This document shows, piece by piece, positions 9,172 to 16,949 of a DNA stretch of 64,000 nt. Both the position numbers and the translations under genes were made by a program. The notes beneath the pieces were generated by a model that did no database searches, was not told the origin of the DNA, and worked only from the letters and a program-made list of their open reading frames with translations. Source of the DNA: Streptomyces sp. NBC_01214 (lineage in GTDB: Bacteria > Actinomycetota > Actinomycetes > Streptomycetales > Streptomycetaceae); the NCBI RefSeq assembly GCF_026340975.1, contig NZ_JAPEOS010000001.1:4993001-5057000 (forward strand). Direction: 5' to 3'. Position 1 is the stretch's first letter. Each line of letters opens with the position of its first letter.

Positions 9172-10374
9172 GTGATCGACACGAGTGGCATCGGCGCTTT
9201 CCTGGGCCTGGACGTCGGCAAGGGCGAACACCACGCCACCGCCGTCACCCCGGCCGGGAAGAAGGCCTTCGACAAGCGGCTGCCCAACAGCGAACCCAAG
9301 CTCCGCGAGGTGTTCGGCAAGCTACAGGCCAAGCACGGGACCGTGCTCGTGGTCGTCGACCAGCCGGCCTCCATCGGTGCCCTGCCGCTGGCGGTCGCCC
9401 GGGACATGGGCTGCCCGGTCGCCTACCTGCCCGGACTGACCATGCGGCGGATCGCCGACCTCTACCCAGGTGAGGCCAAGACCGATGCCCGCGACGCGTT
9501 CGTCATCGCGGACGCCGCCCGCGTCATGCCGCACACGCTCCGCTCGGTCGATCTCGAGGACGAGACCATCGCCGAGCTGGAGATGATCGTCGGCTTCGAC
9601 GACGACCTGGCTGGCGAAGCCACCCGCATCAGCAACCGCCTGCGCGGCCTGCTGACGCAGATCCATCCGTCGCTGGAACGCGTCCTGGGGCCGCGAGTGC
9701 AGCACCCGGCCGTGCTCAGGCTGCTCGACCAGTTCGGCTCGCCCGCCCAGATACGCAAGGCCGGACGGCGTCGGCTCGTGACACTGATCCGTCCGAAGGC
9801 CCCGCGGATGGCCGAGCGTCTCGTCGATGACATCTTCACGGCCCTGGACGAGCAGACCGTCGTCGTCCCGGGCACCGACGCGGCCGCATTGATCGTTCCC
9901 AGCCTCGCGGGCTCCCTCCAGGCAGTTCTTGACCAGCGCAAACTCCTCGCCGCCCGGATCGAGGAACTGCTGGAGAACCACCCTCTTTCCAAGGTCCTGA
10001 CGTCCATGCCGGGGATCGGCGTCAGGACCGGAGCCCGCATCCTCATCGACGTCGGCGACGGCAGTTCGTTCCCGTCCGCCGCCCACCTCGCCGCCTACGC
10101 CGGCCTTGCCCCAGCGACCCGCAGCTCGGGCTCGTCGATCCGTGGTGAGCAACCGTCCCGGAGAGGAAACAAGCAGCTCAAACGGGCCTTCTTCCTCTCC
10201 GCGTTCGCCGCCCTGGCCGACCCGGTCTCCAGGGCCTACTACGACAAGAAGATCAACCAGGGCAAGCACCACACCCAAGCACTCCTCTGCCTCGCGAGAC
10301 GACGAGCCGACGTGCTCTTCGCGATGCTCCGCGACGGCACCTTCTACGAACCCCAACCCGCCCCATCAGCTTGA
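9172..10374 (+). CDS. IS110-family transposase (DEDD recombinase), copy A
   Basis: The start is GTG 9172, preceded by GGAGG at 9161 and aligned with the start of copy B. The 400-residue protein has the N-terminal RuvC-like DEDD domain (GLDVGKGEHH, then KTDARDAFVIADAA near residue 110) and the C-terminal Transposase_20 domain (SMPGIGVRTGARILIDVGDG). A conserved small-residue stretch containing the serine nucleophile region follows near TRSSGSSIRGEQPSRRGN. It catalyses cut-and-paste-like excision and site-directed insertion guided by the element's RNA. The length and motifs are intact, so it is probably functional. By eye about two thirds of its residues match copy B. Confidence 0.92.
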   Translation: MIDTSGIGAFLGLDVGKGEHHATAVTPAGKKAFDKRLPNSEPKLREVFGKLQAKHGTVLVVVDQPASIGALPLAVARDMGCPVAYLPGLTMRRIADLYPGEAKTDARDAFVIADAARVMPHTLRSVDLEDETIAELEMIVGFDDDLAGEATRISNRLRGLLTQIHPSLERVLGPRVQHPAVLRLLDQFGSPAQIRKAGRRRLVTLIRPKAPRMAERLVDDIFTALDEQTVVVPGTDAAALIVPSLAGSLQAVLDQRKLLAARIEELLENHPLSKVLTSMPGIGVRTGARILIDVGDGSSFPSAAHLAAYAGLAPATRSSGSSIRGEQPSRRGNKQLKRAFFLSAFAALADPVSRAYYDKKINQGKHHTQALLCLARRRADVLFAMLRDGTFYEPQPAPSA

Positions 10375-10647
10375 CTAAACCCATAGGGGCACCCCCCCCG
10401 CAGAGATCGCCCAGCACGACAGTGCGACCAGGCCGATGCACACCGCTGGTTTTGCCACCGCGGCGAAGGCCTCCCGAGACGAGCCGGGACATCGACCAGC
10501 GGTCGACCTCGGCGCCGCGGCCGGGCTGGCACAGCACCGCGTCGGAGATCACCGCCGCCGATGAAACCCACCCTCTCCGATCCCCTGCCGTGACGACGAC
10601 CGGTCGATTCGCGCCCACCGTCGTCCCCGCTTGGCGGGCGCGTGTCA

Positions 10648-10791
10648 TGGCCGAACGGCGATGATGTTGTTACCGCTCGAGTCGAACAACTCGGCGAATA
10701 GCCCGCAGGTCGTCTGCGCCCCGAGGGGGGAGGCTTGCAGGGCCGGCGGCCTTGTGAGATCCGTCAGCTCCTCCAAGTAGGCGCCCGGAGT
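10648..10791 (-). pseudogene. Tail of a VOC/glyoxalase-like protein
   Basis: The minus-strand frame ends LGAQTTCGLFAELFDSSGNN then IIAVRP and a stop. This resembles the final strand and loop (F-x-D-P-x-G-N-x-I) of vicinal-oxygen-chelate proteins. The 5' part is missing: the next gene starts on the opposite strand at 10803. The remaining sequence from 10400 to 10647 shows nothing I can assign. Confidence 0.35.
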
Positions 10792-10802
10792 ACCGTTTTC
10801 AC

Positions 10803-11351
10803 ATGATCTACTTGATCGGCGGCCCACCCCGAGTGGGCAAAAGCACCCTGGCCTGGATGCTGCTCGAGCGAGAGGGCCTCCCGGGATGCCCGACCGACGC
10901 CCTGGTGTCGATGCTGCAACGCGCTGCCCCCGAGCACGGCGTGCGGCATGGTACGCATCCGGACAAGGCAGCACTCGCCCAGCCGTTCCTCGTCGAGTTC
11001 ATCCGTGCAGCTGCAGAGGCTCTCGACGCCTCCGATCCCCAAGACGGCTACGTGGTCGAGGGCGACATCGTCACACCGGCGGCGACCACGGCCGCCGCCG
11101 CTCTCGGGATACCGCTGACCTCGGTCTTCCTAGGAAACACGAAGCTCACTCCCGAACATCTGCGAGCCGCCCCGGACTGGCTAGCCGAGGCCGATGACAC
11201 CACCTACCGGGAGATCGCCGCGTGGGTCAGGGAGCGGAGCGCTGCTTTGCGCGAAGCGTGTACGGCCACCGGGCACGTCTACGTCGAGTTGGGGACCGGC
11301 TACACGCAGGGCATCGAGCAGGCCTATTCGACGTTGCTTGAACGGTCCTGA
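10803..11351 (+). CDS. P-loop kinase-like protein
   Basis: A 182-residue protein beginning MIYLIGGPPRVGKSTLAWML, with a Walker A motif at residues 6-15 directly at the N-terminus, as in adenylate kinase-like and 2-phosphoglycerate kinase-like proteins. A lid-like and acidic segment follows (YVVEGDIVTPAA near residue 84), and a C-terminal helix region (WVRERSAALREACTATGHVY) resembles the end of nucleoside-kinase-like folds. It should bind ATP and phosphorylate a small substrate, but the acceptor cannot be inferred. A large hairpin terminator follows and is shared with the convergent gene. Confidence 0.7.
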   Translation: MIYLIGGPPRVGKSTLAWMLLEREGLPGCPTDALVSMLQRAAPEHGVRHGTHPDKAALAQPFLVEFIRAAAEALDASDPQDGYVVEGDIVTPAATTAAAALGIPLTSVFLGNTKLTPEHLRAAPDWLAEADDTTYREIAAWVRERSAALREACTATGHVYVELGTGYTQGIEQAYSTLLERS

Positions 11352-11419
11352 CCGTCCGGCGTCAGCGGCCTCTGAGGAGGACGTGGCAGCCATGCTGCCG
11401 CGGTCACGGATTCCGTGGG

Positions 11420-11464
11420 CCCCGCTGTGGGGTGAACCGGAAGCCGGCTCACCCCACAGCGGGG
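11420..11464. terminator. Bidirectional hairpin between convergent genes
   Basis: The arms CCCCGCTGTGGGGTGA (11420-11435) and TCACCCCACAGCGGGG (11449-11464) are perfectly complementary over 16 bp, with a further CCGG/CCGG pairing inside the loop. It sits between the stops of the P-loop gene (plus) and the Tat-exported protein gene (minus), so it serves both. Confidence 0.85.
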
Positions 11465-11492
11465 TTCGAGCGCGGGCCACGAGCGGGTCGGG

Positions 11493-12404
11493 TTAGGGCA
11501 CGGTGACGATGAGCACCTGGCCGTGGGCGGACAGGTGTTGTGCGTCCTTCATGCTGGCGACCCAGCTGGTGAGGGCGTAGCGGCCCTGGTCAACGGGCAA
11601 CTCGATGACCGTGCTCCGGCCCGGGGAGAGGGGCGGCGTGCCCAGCTGCGCGGCGAGGTCGAAGGGCTCGGGTGTGTGCTGGGTGTCCTGAAAGTACCTC
11701 TGGATGTCGGCCTCGGTGACGGAGTCGTCGGTGAGTGGGTACACCGCGAGCTCGTCGACCTGACCTCGCATGGCGTTCACGTAGCGTAAGGGCCGGTCCC
11801 GGCGCAGGCGTCCCTCCAGGACGAAGCGCGGGCCCCGCGCCGTGTCGACGGCGGTGATCGTGGCGGACGGACGCGGGCGCCCGGCTCCGGCGTGGTCCGC
11901 CGTCCGGACGAGGAGCGGGCTGACGTACTCTGCGCCGGGGAGGGGGTTGCGTCCGATGTACGGGCCCTCGAAGTCCTTGTACTCCAGGACCAGGTACGGG
12001 CCGGGCGGCAGCCATGCGGTGAAGGACGACTGTGAACCGCACACCGCCATGGCGCCGCCCATCAGTTCGGCGTCGGCCATCAGGTCCTTGGACGCCTGGA
12101 TGACGTCCTCCGGGCTCTTCTTCTCGAAGACGTCGCGCAGGTGCCTGCGGAAGGCGGCCTCACCGATGCCGCGGCGGAGGCGGGCGATGCCGACGTTGCC
12201 GGTGCGGGGACTGGTCGTCCGTACCCGGGAGGTCACCGCGCCGGCGACCGCGGTTGCCGGCGTGCTGAACCCGTCCTCGCCGGTCACGATGTCGAGCGGC
12301 TGCGGCTGCGGCTGCCGCGGCGACGGCGGCCCGGCGCCGATGAGCGCGACAGCTCCCGCTGCCGTGCCGGCGGTCAGGAGACCGCGCCTGGTCCACGTGC
12401 TCAT
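11493..12404 (-). CDS. Tat-exported protein, unknown function
   Basis: The start is ATG 12404, preceded by GAGGAG; the longer frame upstream has no support. The 303-residue product opens MSTWTRRGLLTAGTAAGAVA, a twin-arginine signal with a hydrophobic core and an Ala/Gly-rich end, so it should be folded before export. A proline-rich linker (PPSPRQPQPQP) follows. The mature domain has DUF-like character: ELMGGAMAVCGSQSSFTAWL, then PGPYLVLEYKDFEG, and a C-terminal beta-rich section. One lone Cys is present. I do not recognise the fold. The convergent terminator lies just beyond the stop. Confidence 0.7.
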   Translation of the reverse strand: MSTWTRRGLLTAGTAAGAVALIGAGPPSPRQPQPQPLDIVTGEDGFSTPATAVAGAVTSRVRTTSPRTGNVGIARLRRGIGEAAFRRHLRDVFEKKSPEDVIQASKDLMADAELMGGAMAVCGSQSSFTAWLPPGPYLVLEYKDFEGPYIGRNPLPGAEYVSPLLVRTADHAGAGRPRPSATITAVDTARGPRFVLEGRLRRDRPLRYVNAMRGQVDELAVYPLTDDSVTEADIQRYFQDTQHTPEPFDLAAQLGTPPLSPGRSTVIELPVDQGRYALTSWVASMKDAQHLSAHGQVLIVTVP

Positions 12405-12560
12405 GATCTGCTCCTCTGCTTGATGTGGCATCGGATGGTCGTGTGCCTCGTACCGGTTGGCGGCTGGCGGCTGGCGGCTGGCGGTTGGCTCAGGAGCGGC
12501 CGGGCGGCGCACGGGCGGAAACGCCGTGTGACCGCGTGGCGGCACCGGGAGTTCACTTCG

Positions 12561-12779
12561 TCAGCCGGGCGAACGGGTGGCCCACCAGGTGGTAGTGAGC
12601 AGCATGCTCGTCATCGTGACCGCGGCCGCCGCTGCGACGGTGAACGTGATGCGGCCGGTGACGCTCCACCCCCTGCGGAGCCAGGCCCTGATCGTCCCCG
12701 CCACCATGCCCAGCGTCAATGGCACGAGGGCCGCGCCCAGCTCCGTCACGGTGGACAGCAGTAGCAATCCCAGGTGCAA
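12561..12779 (-). CDS. Small two-helix membrane protein
   Basis: A 72-residue frame with two hydrophobic helices: MHLGLLLLSTVTELGAALVP then LTLGMVAGT, and after a short basic loop (RAWLRRGWSV) a second span ITFTVAAAAAVTMTSMLL. It starts 15 bp beyond the stop of the truncated gene at 12795-12989 on the same strand, so it looks like the second gene of an operon whose first gene lost its 5' end. Its function is unknown and no clear ribosome site is visible. Confidence 0.45.
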   Translation of the reverse strand: MHLGLLLLSTVTELGAALVPLTLGMVAGTIRAWLRRGWSVTGRITFTVAAAAAVTMTSMLLTTTWWATRSPG

Positions 12780-12794
12780 GGACGGAGACTGGCG

Positions 12795-12989
12795 CTAGGT
12801 CAGCTTCTCGTACGCGGTCGACGGCGCCGCCGGCGATACGAGCACGCCGCTGTCGGTGAAGGCCAGCGTCGCGCGGAACACGCCGTGCTCTTGGAAGAGG
12901 CTGTCGCCGAGCGCGAGGCAGCCCTGTTCGGGTTGGCCCGGGTCAAGGGAGAGCCCGGTGGCCACGGAAGTCCAAGCGGGCCGGATCCC
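12795..12989 (-). pseudogene. Beheaded gene, C-terminal 64 codons
   Basis: The frame reads PAWTSVATGLSLDPGQPEQG, CLALGDSLFQEHGVFRATLA and so on to a stop, with balanced composition and coding-like third positions. In frame it is closed upstream by TAA at 12990-12992, and no start codon precedes the coding-like part. The break lies about 35 bp from the response regulator start at 13026, suggesting a deletion joined here. The family is unknown. Confidence 0.45.
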
Positions 12990-13025
12990 TTACCTGCAAG
13001 CCGCTACGATCCTCCGGGAGGGACT

Positions 13026-13634
13026 GTGATCCGCATTCTGCTGGCCGAGGACATGCACATGATCCGTGGGGCGCTGGCCGCCCTGCTGAGCCTGGAGCCT
13101 GACATGGAGGTCGTGGCCGAGGTGGCCCGCGGAGACGCCGTCGTCCCCGCCGCCCTCGCCCACCACCCCGACGTCGCAGTGCTCGACCTGGGCATGCCCG
13201 GCGCCGACGGACTTTCCGCTGCCCGCGACCTCGGAGCCGCGCTTCCCGACTGCCGGGTCTTGATCCTCACTGCATTGGGCCGGCCCGAGGCACTGAGGTC
13301 GGCACTCGCCGCCCGGGTGGGCGGGTTCATGCTCAAGGACGCCCAGCCGGATCAGCTCGCCGCCGCGATCCGCAGTGTGGCGGCAGGGGAGCACGTCATT
13401 GACCCGAGACTGGCGGCCGCGGCGCTCACCGCCAAAGAGAGCCCGCTCACCCCACGCGAAACCGATGTGTTGCGGCTGGCTGCCGGCGGCGCCGAGCTCG
13501 ACGAGATAGCCGGCGAGTTGCACCTCACGCAGGGCACCGTACGGAACTACCTTGGTGCGGCCGTCACCAAGCTCGATGCCCGCAACCGGCTCGACGCGGT
13601 GCGGATCGCCCGGGAGCACGGCTGGGTGGACTGA
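13026..13634 (+). CDS. Response regulator, NarL/LuxR type
   Basis: The start is GTG 13026 behind GGGAGG. The 202-residue protein has a receiver domain (LLAEDMHMIRGALAALL, phospho-acceptor Asp at about residue 54 in VAVLDLGMPGADG, and Lys in GFMLKDAQ). The C-terminal LuxR helix-turn-helix spans about residues 138-198 (LTPRETDVLRLAAGGAELDE, then GTVRNYLGAAVTKLDARNR). This is the DesR/LiaR-like class. The cognate kinase is encoded convergently, only 7 bp from the stop at 13634, which strongly suggests one two-component system responding to a membrane or envelope signal. Confidence 0.9.
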   Translation: MIRILLAEDMHMIRGALAALLSLEPDMEVVAEVARGDAVVPAALAHHPDVAVLDLGMPGADGLSAARDLGAALPDCRVLILTALGRPEALRSALAARVGGFMLKDAQPDQLAAAIRSVAAGEHVIDPRLAAAALTAKESPLTPRETDVLRLAAGGAELDEIAGELHLTQGTVRNYLGAAVTKLDARNRLDAVRIAREHGWVD

Positions 13635-13641
13635 CACGAAG

Positions 13642-15600
13642 TCATCCGACAGCGGAGACACGAGCGGATTCCAGACGGACGGTCAGGACGAAGCCTCGGC
13701 CGTGCGGGGCCGGCCCGGCCTCCAGGACCCCGCCCAATGCGGCCGTGCGCTCACGTAGATTTCTCAGCCCGTTGCCGCCGGCACCTGCCCGGCGGCCCTC
13801 TTGGCCCCATGCCAGTCGGGGGACCGCACGGCCGTCGTTCGCCACTCGCAGCAGTCCGGGGCCGAAGTTCACCTCGCACCGGCGAGCTCCCGCCGCGTGT
13901 CGCAGTACGTTCGTCACCGCCTCGCGCAACACCGTGGCGAACAGCGCCTCCGACCTCCCGTCCACCGCCTCCAACCCGCCCCGCACCAGCACGACGACGC
14001 CCGCGGCCGCCAGTACCTCCCGGGCGGAGGCCACTTCTTCGGCCAACGTGATCTTCTGGATTTCCCCCGGGATCGCCTGGAGGTCCGCCAGAGCCCGGTC
14101 CGCCAGCGCTGCCGCATCGGCCAGATGACGGTCGGCCCGCTCCCGGTCAGGGTCGCGGACCGCCAACTCGCCCTTCAGAGCAATGGCCGACAGCCCGCAG
14201 CCCAGCAGGTCATGGACGTCCCGGGCGATGCGCCGGCGCTCTCGTGCCACGGCCAGCGCCGCCAGTGCCCCGCGGGCCTCCCGCACCTGGTGGACAAGGC
14301 CGGTGAGCAGGGCGATGCCGTAGAAGACCAGGGCGATCACCACGATGTCCAGCAGGAGGAGAGCGGTGCCAGGAGCCGCGGGCCCGTCCGGCCACAGCAG
14401 CATCGCGATCGCCACCAGTGCGGTCAGCGCTCCGGCCGCCGGCCAGGCGGTGCGGCCGGGAAGGACGATCAGCACCGAGGCTGCCGCGAAACCCATCAGC
14501 TGAGGGTACGGCCCGTCCGGAGCGGCCAGCATGCCCAGGGCGAGGGTGAGCTGCACGCCCAGTGTCCACGCGACGTACGGGGGACACACACCGGGCGGAC
14601 GCGGCAGACAGTGGTACGCCTGCAGTCCGACCACGGCCGCCAGTGCGGTCGCGTACGCGACGAACCACCAGCCCCGCACCCCGGCACCGAGCAGGAACGT
14701 CGTGCCCACGACCAGGTACTCGAGGTGCGTGGCGACCACGATGGGCCACACCAGCCGAGGCGCCAGAGCACCAAAAGGGTTGTCCGCCCCGTCGGCTGAC
14801 TGTGTGGGCGGCGCTGCCCGCACGCGCTCCGTCGCCGCCCGCGCGACCCTCACGAGCTCTTCCGCCGCCCGCCTGCCCTGCCCGGCCAGCCGGGTGATCT
14901 CCGCCAAGGCCGTACCCAGTACCGCGTCCAGGTCCCGCCCGGCGCGCTCCCGCTCGGCGGTGACCCGGGCCCGGGCCAGTGCGCCACGGGTGGTGCGGAG
15001 TTCGGCGTAGAGGTCGGTGAGCCGGGTCAGGGCATAGAGGATCAATCCGTGGGCGAGGGCGTTACCGATGCCGTTGAGGACGGAATGCACACTGCCGTCG
15101 CCGGGTGCGAGCGGCCCGGCCGCCAGCACGACGACCGTGAACAGAGCCCATCGGACGGGCCGTTCGACGACCAGCAGCACGGAGGCGCCCAGGAAACCGG
15201 GCAGCCCGGACCAGGGCGTGAGGAGGGCCTGTGCTGCGAGGGTCCAGGCCCCGCGCAGCCGCCACGTCGCAGGCAGGCAGATGGCCAACTGCAGCAGAAC
15301 CATCGGAACGGCGGCCGGGCGCGGCAGGACGACACCGGGCTCGAAGGCGAAGCCGAGAATGACGATGACGAGGATCACCGAGACGACCGCCGGCGTCGGA
15401 CCGGCGTCGGAGTCGGCATCCGCAGCAGCATCGGTATCCGCATCCGCATCCGCATCGGTGAACAGGCCGGATCCCAAGGAGTGCTCCTTCGAGGCCGTGC
15501 CGTTGGCCGGCCCGCCCGTCGGGTCCGTGGACTCGCAGTTTTCCGGCGCGGTGCCCCCAGGTTTGCGCCCGCGCCGCAATGCCCAACTCCACCCGCTCAT
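13642..15600 (-). CDS. Double-transmitter sensor histidine kinase (DesK-like)
   Basis: A 652-residue membrane kinase. After an odd Asp/Ala repeat (about residues 48-66) come five or six transmembrane helices, then a first dimerisation-like helix near residues 200-265 reading ERERAGRDLDAVLGTALAEI. A second set of transmembrane helices follows (about 285-435), then a true HisKA_3 helix RERRRIARDVHDLLGCGLSA with His near residue 463, and a HATPase domain (EAVTNVLRHAAGARRCEV, NGLRNLRERTAALGG) near 550-650. The first copy has Asp where the second has the phospho-acceptor His. The convergent response regulator at 13026-13634 is its likely partner. The start could lie further in, after the DA repeat. 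Confidence 0.88.
   Translation of the reverse strand: MSGWSWALRRGRKPGGTAPENCESTDPTGGPANGTASKEHSLGSGLFTDADADADTDAAADADSDAGPTPAVVSVILVIVILGFAFEPGVVLPRPAAVPMVLLQLAICLPATWRLRGAWTLAAQALLTPWSGLPGFLGASVLLVVERPVRWALFTVVVLAAGPLAPGDGSVHSVLNGIGNALAHGLILYALTRLTDLYAELRTTRGALARARVTAERERAGRDLDAVLGTALAEITRLAGQGRRAAEELVRVARAATERVRAAPPTQSADGADNPFGALAPRLVWPIVVATHLEYLVVGTTFLLGAGVRGWWFVAYATALAAVVGLQAYHCLPRPPGVCPPYVAWTLGVQLTLALGMLAAPDGPYPQLMGFAAASVLIVLPGRTAWPAAGALTALVAIAMLLWPDGPAAPGTALLLLDIVVIALVFYGIALLTGLVHQVREARGALAALAVARERRRIARDVHDLLGCGLSAIALKGELAVRDPDRERADRHLADAAALADRALADLQAIPGEIQKITLAEEVASAREVLAAAGVVVLVRGGLEAVDGRSEALFATVLREAVTNVLRHAAGARRCEVNFGPGLLRVANDGRAVPRLAWGQEGRRAGAGGNGLRNLRERTAALGGVLEAGPAPHGRGFVLTVRLESARVSAVG
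15415..15465. repeat. GCATCC-type short tandem repeat in the kinase 5' end
   Basis: Imperfect six-base units (GCATCC/GCATCG, with variants) encode the Asp-Ala repeat near the N-terminus of the kinase. Because the unit is two codons long, changes in copy number would not shift the frame. Confidence 0.6.
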
Positions 15601-16007
15601 GGGGTCACGTTAGACGCACGTCCGTGCACCGCACCCGCCCCACCCATGTGAAATACACATCGGCCGATGCACCTCGCACTGCCGCCGACCGGTCCCCGAA
15701 CGAGATCGTCGACGTATGCGTTCGACGTCGATACGGAACCTGACCACGATGGCCGCTGCTCACACGATCACCTCCGCCGCGCGGCTCTCCGTCGCGGCTG
15801 TCAGCTTTGAAGAGGGGAACCCTGATCGCGGCCATACATGTTCTAGCCAGGCCGTGCCGCTGATACGTAGCCGAGCGAGCAGAACCCCGCCCGGCCAGTT
15901 CGGGCCAACAAATGAAATCAAATTGAACTGGCCATGACAGTACCGCAAGCTTCTCCGCAACTTCTCTTACACCCCGGCCCGAAGGCCGGCACCGAAAGGA
16001 CACACGT
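15601..16007. other. Long intergenic region upstream of the lectin gene
   Basis: No gene is supported on either strand. The last 60 bases are relatively AT-rich (around 15905-15935) and probably hold the promoter of the secreted lectin gene, whose ribosome site GAAAGGA sits just before 16008. Confidence 0.4.
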
Positions 16008-16559
16008 ATGCCCCGTCGCCTTCTCACCCTTACCGCCGTCTTAGTCAGCGCCTGGGCGCTCGGCGTCGCTCCCGCCTCCGCAGCCGCCTCTGGCACCTCG
16101 CCCCTGCCCGGCGCCGAACCGGCCACCTCCGATCAGCGTGCGTCCGCAGCCGCGGCGGGCGGCTCGCTGATCCACACCTTCAACAACAAGTGCCTTGAGG
16201 TCGAGAACTCCCGGACCAACAACGGCGCCCGCGTCCAACAGTGGGGCTGCCACGGACAGGCCGGATCCACCTGGCATTCCGACTGGCACGGCAGCTACGA
16301 GTACATCATCAACTCCGCTAGCGGAAAGTGCCTCGAGGTCGAGAACTCCCGGACCAACAACGGCGCCCGCATCCAGCAGTGGGACTGCAACGGACAGCCC
16401 GGAGCCAAGTGGTACCGGGTCAATGCCGGCGGCGACTACTACACCCTCAGGAATCACGCCAGCGGAAAGTGCCTCGAGGTCGAGAACTCCGGGACCGCCA
16501 ACGGCGCCCGCATCCAACTCTGGGAGTGCAGGGGACAGGCCGGAACCAGGCTGTGGTAG
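16008..16559 (+). CDS. Secreted ricin-type (beta-trefoil) lectin domain protein
   Basis: A 183-residue protein with a Sec signal peptide (MPRRLLTLTAVLVSAWALGV then APASA) and one beta-trefoil made of three near-identical units. Each unit has KCLEVENS, NGAR and a QxW signature followed by a Cys: QQWGC, QQWDC and QLWEC. Such domains bind galactose- or xylose-containing sugars outside the cell. No catalytic domain is attached, so it is a stand-alone lectin. The strong identity between units, also at DNA level, points to recent internal duplication or gene conversion. A fragment of another ricin domain lies at 62729-62983. Confidence 0.88.
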   Translation: MPRRLLTLTAVLVSAWALGVAPASAAASGTSPLPGAEPATSDQRASAAAAGGSLIHTFNNKCLEVENSRTNNGARVQQWGCHGQAGSTWHSDWHGSYEYIINSASGKCLEVENSRTNNGARIQQWDCNGQPGAKWYRVNAGGDYYTLRNHASGKCLEVENSGTANGARIQLWECRGQAGTRLW

Positions 16560-16949
16560 ACCGCCTGAACACACCAGTGGCTCTGCGAGTGAGCCGGAAC
16601 TCACGTGCAATGCCAGCTACCCCAGCCGAACCTGGATCGCGCCGAGCCCACCGCCATCCTCAGGCGAACAGCCCTTTGGTCGCCTCCAAATCCCCGACCG
16701 AGGCGCAGCCGTTCGGACAGTCCCCGCCCCCGGGCATACAGCCCCACAGCACGCTGCCCCGCCGGCACGGATGCCCTGCGAGCCACCCGGGCTCACAGCG
16801 CATCCGTCGTATCGACGGCGTCAGGGGGTGCCGGGCTGCCAGGCATCGGAAGGCGGATGTTGCGTAAATACCCACTCATGCACAGCAAATGATGGCTTGC
16901 CGGTTTCGCACCTACATGCGCGTGCGTTCGAACGAGGGAAAGTTTCTTG
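16560..16949. other. No convincing gene; probable promoter region
   Basis: Frames here are shadows without motifs. The final 100 bases before the next gene are less GC-rich (around 16850-16945) and end with GAGGGAAAG upstream of the start, consistent with a promoter and ribosome site. Confidence 0.4.

Larger units (their letters stand above)
8930..10399 (+). mobile_element. IS110-family element, copy A
   Basis: The element comprises a conserved non-coding leader, a full-length IS110 recombinase gene and a short right end. The left boundary is where similarity to copy B (20725-22268) begins. The right boundary is the shared terminal sequence CATAGGGGCACCCCCC at 10382-10397, which copy B carries as CATAGAGACACCCCCC. 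There are no long terminal inverted repeats, as expected for IS110. The boundaries are good to about ten bases. Confidence 0.75.

Noticed and set aside
9322..10356. Minus-strand frame antisense to the IS110 gene
   Set aside because: It mirrors the codon bias of the transposase and has no motif or ribosome site.
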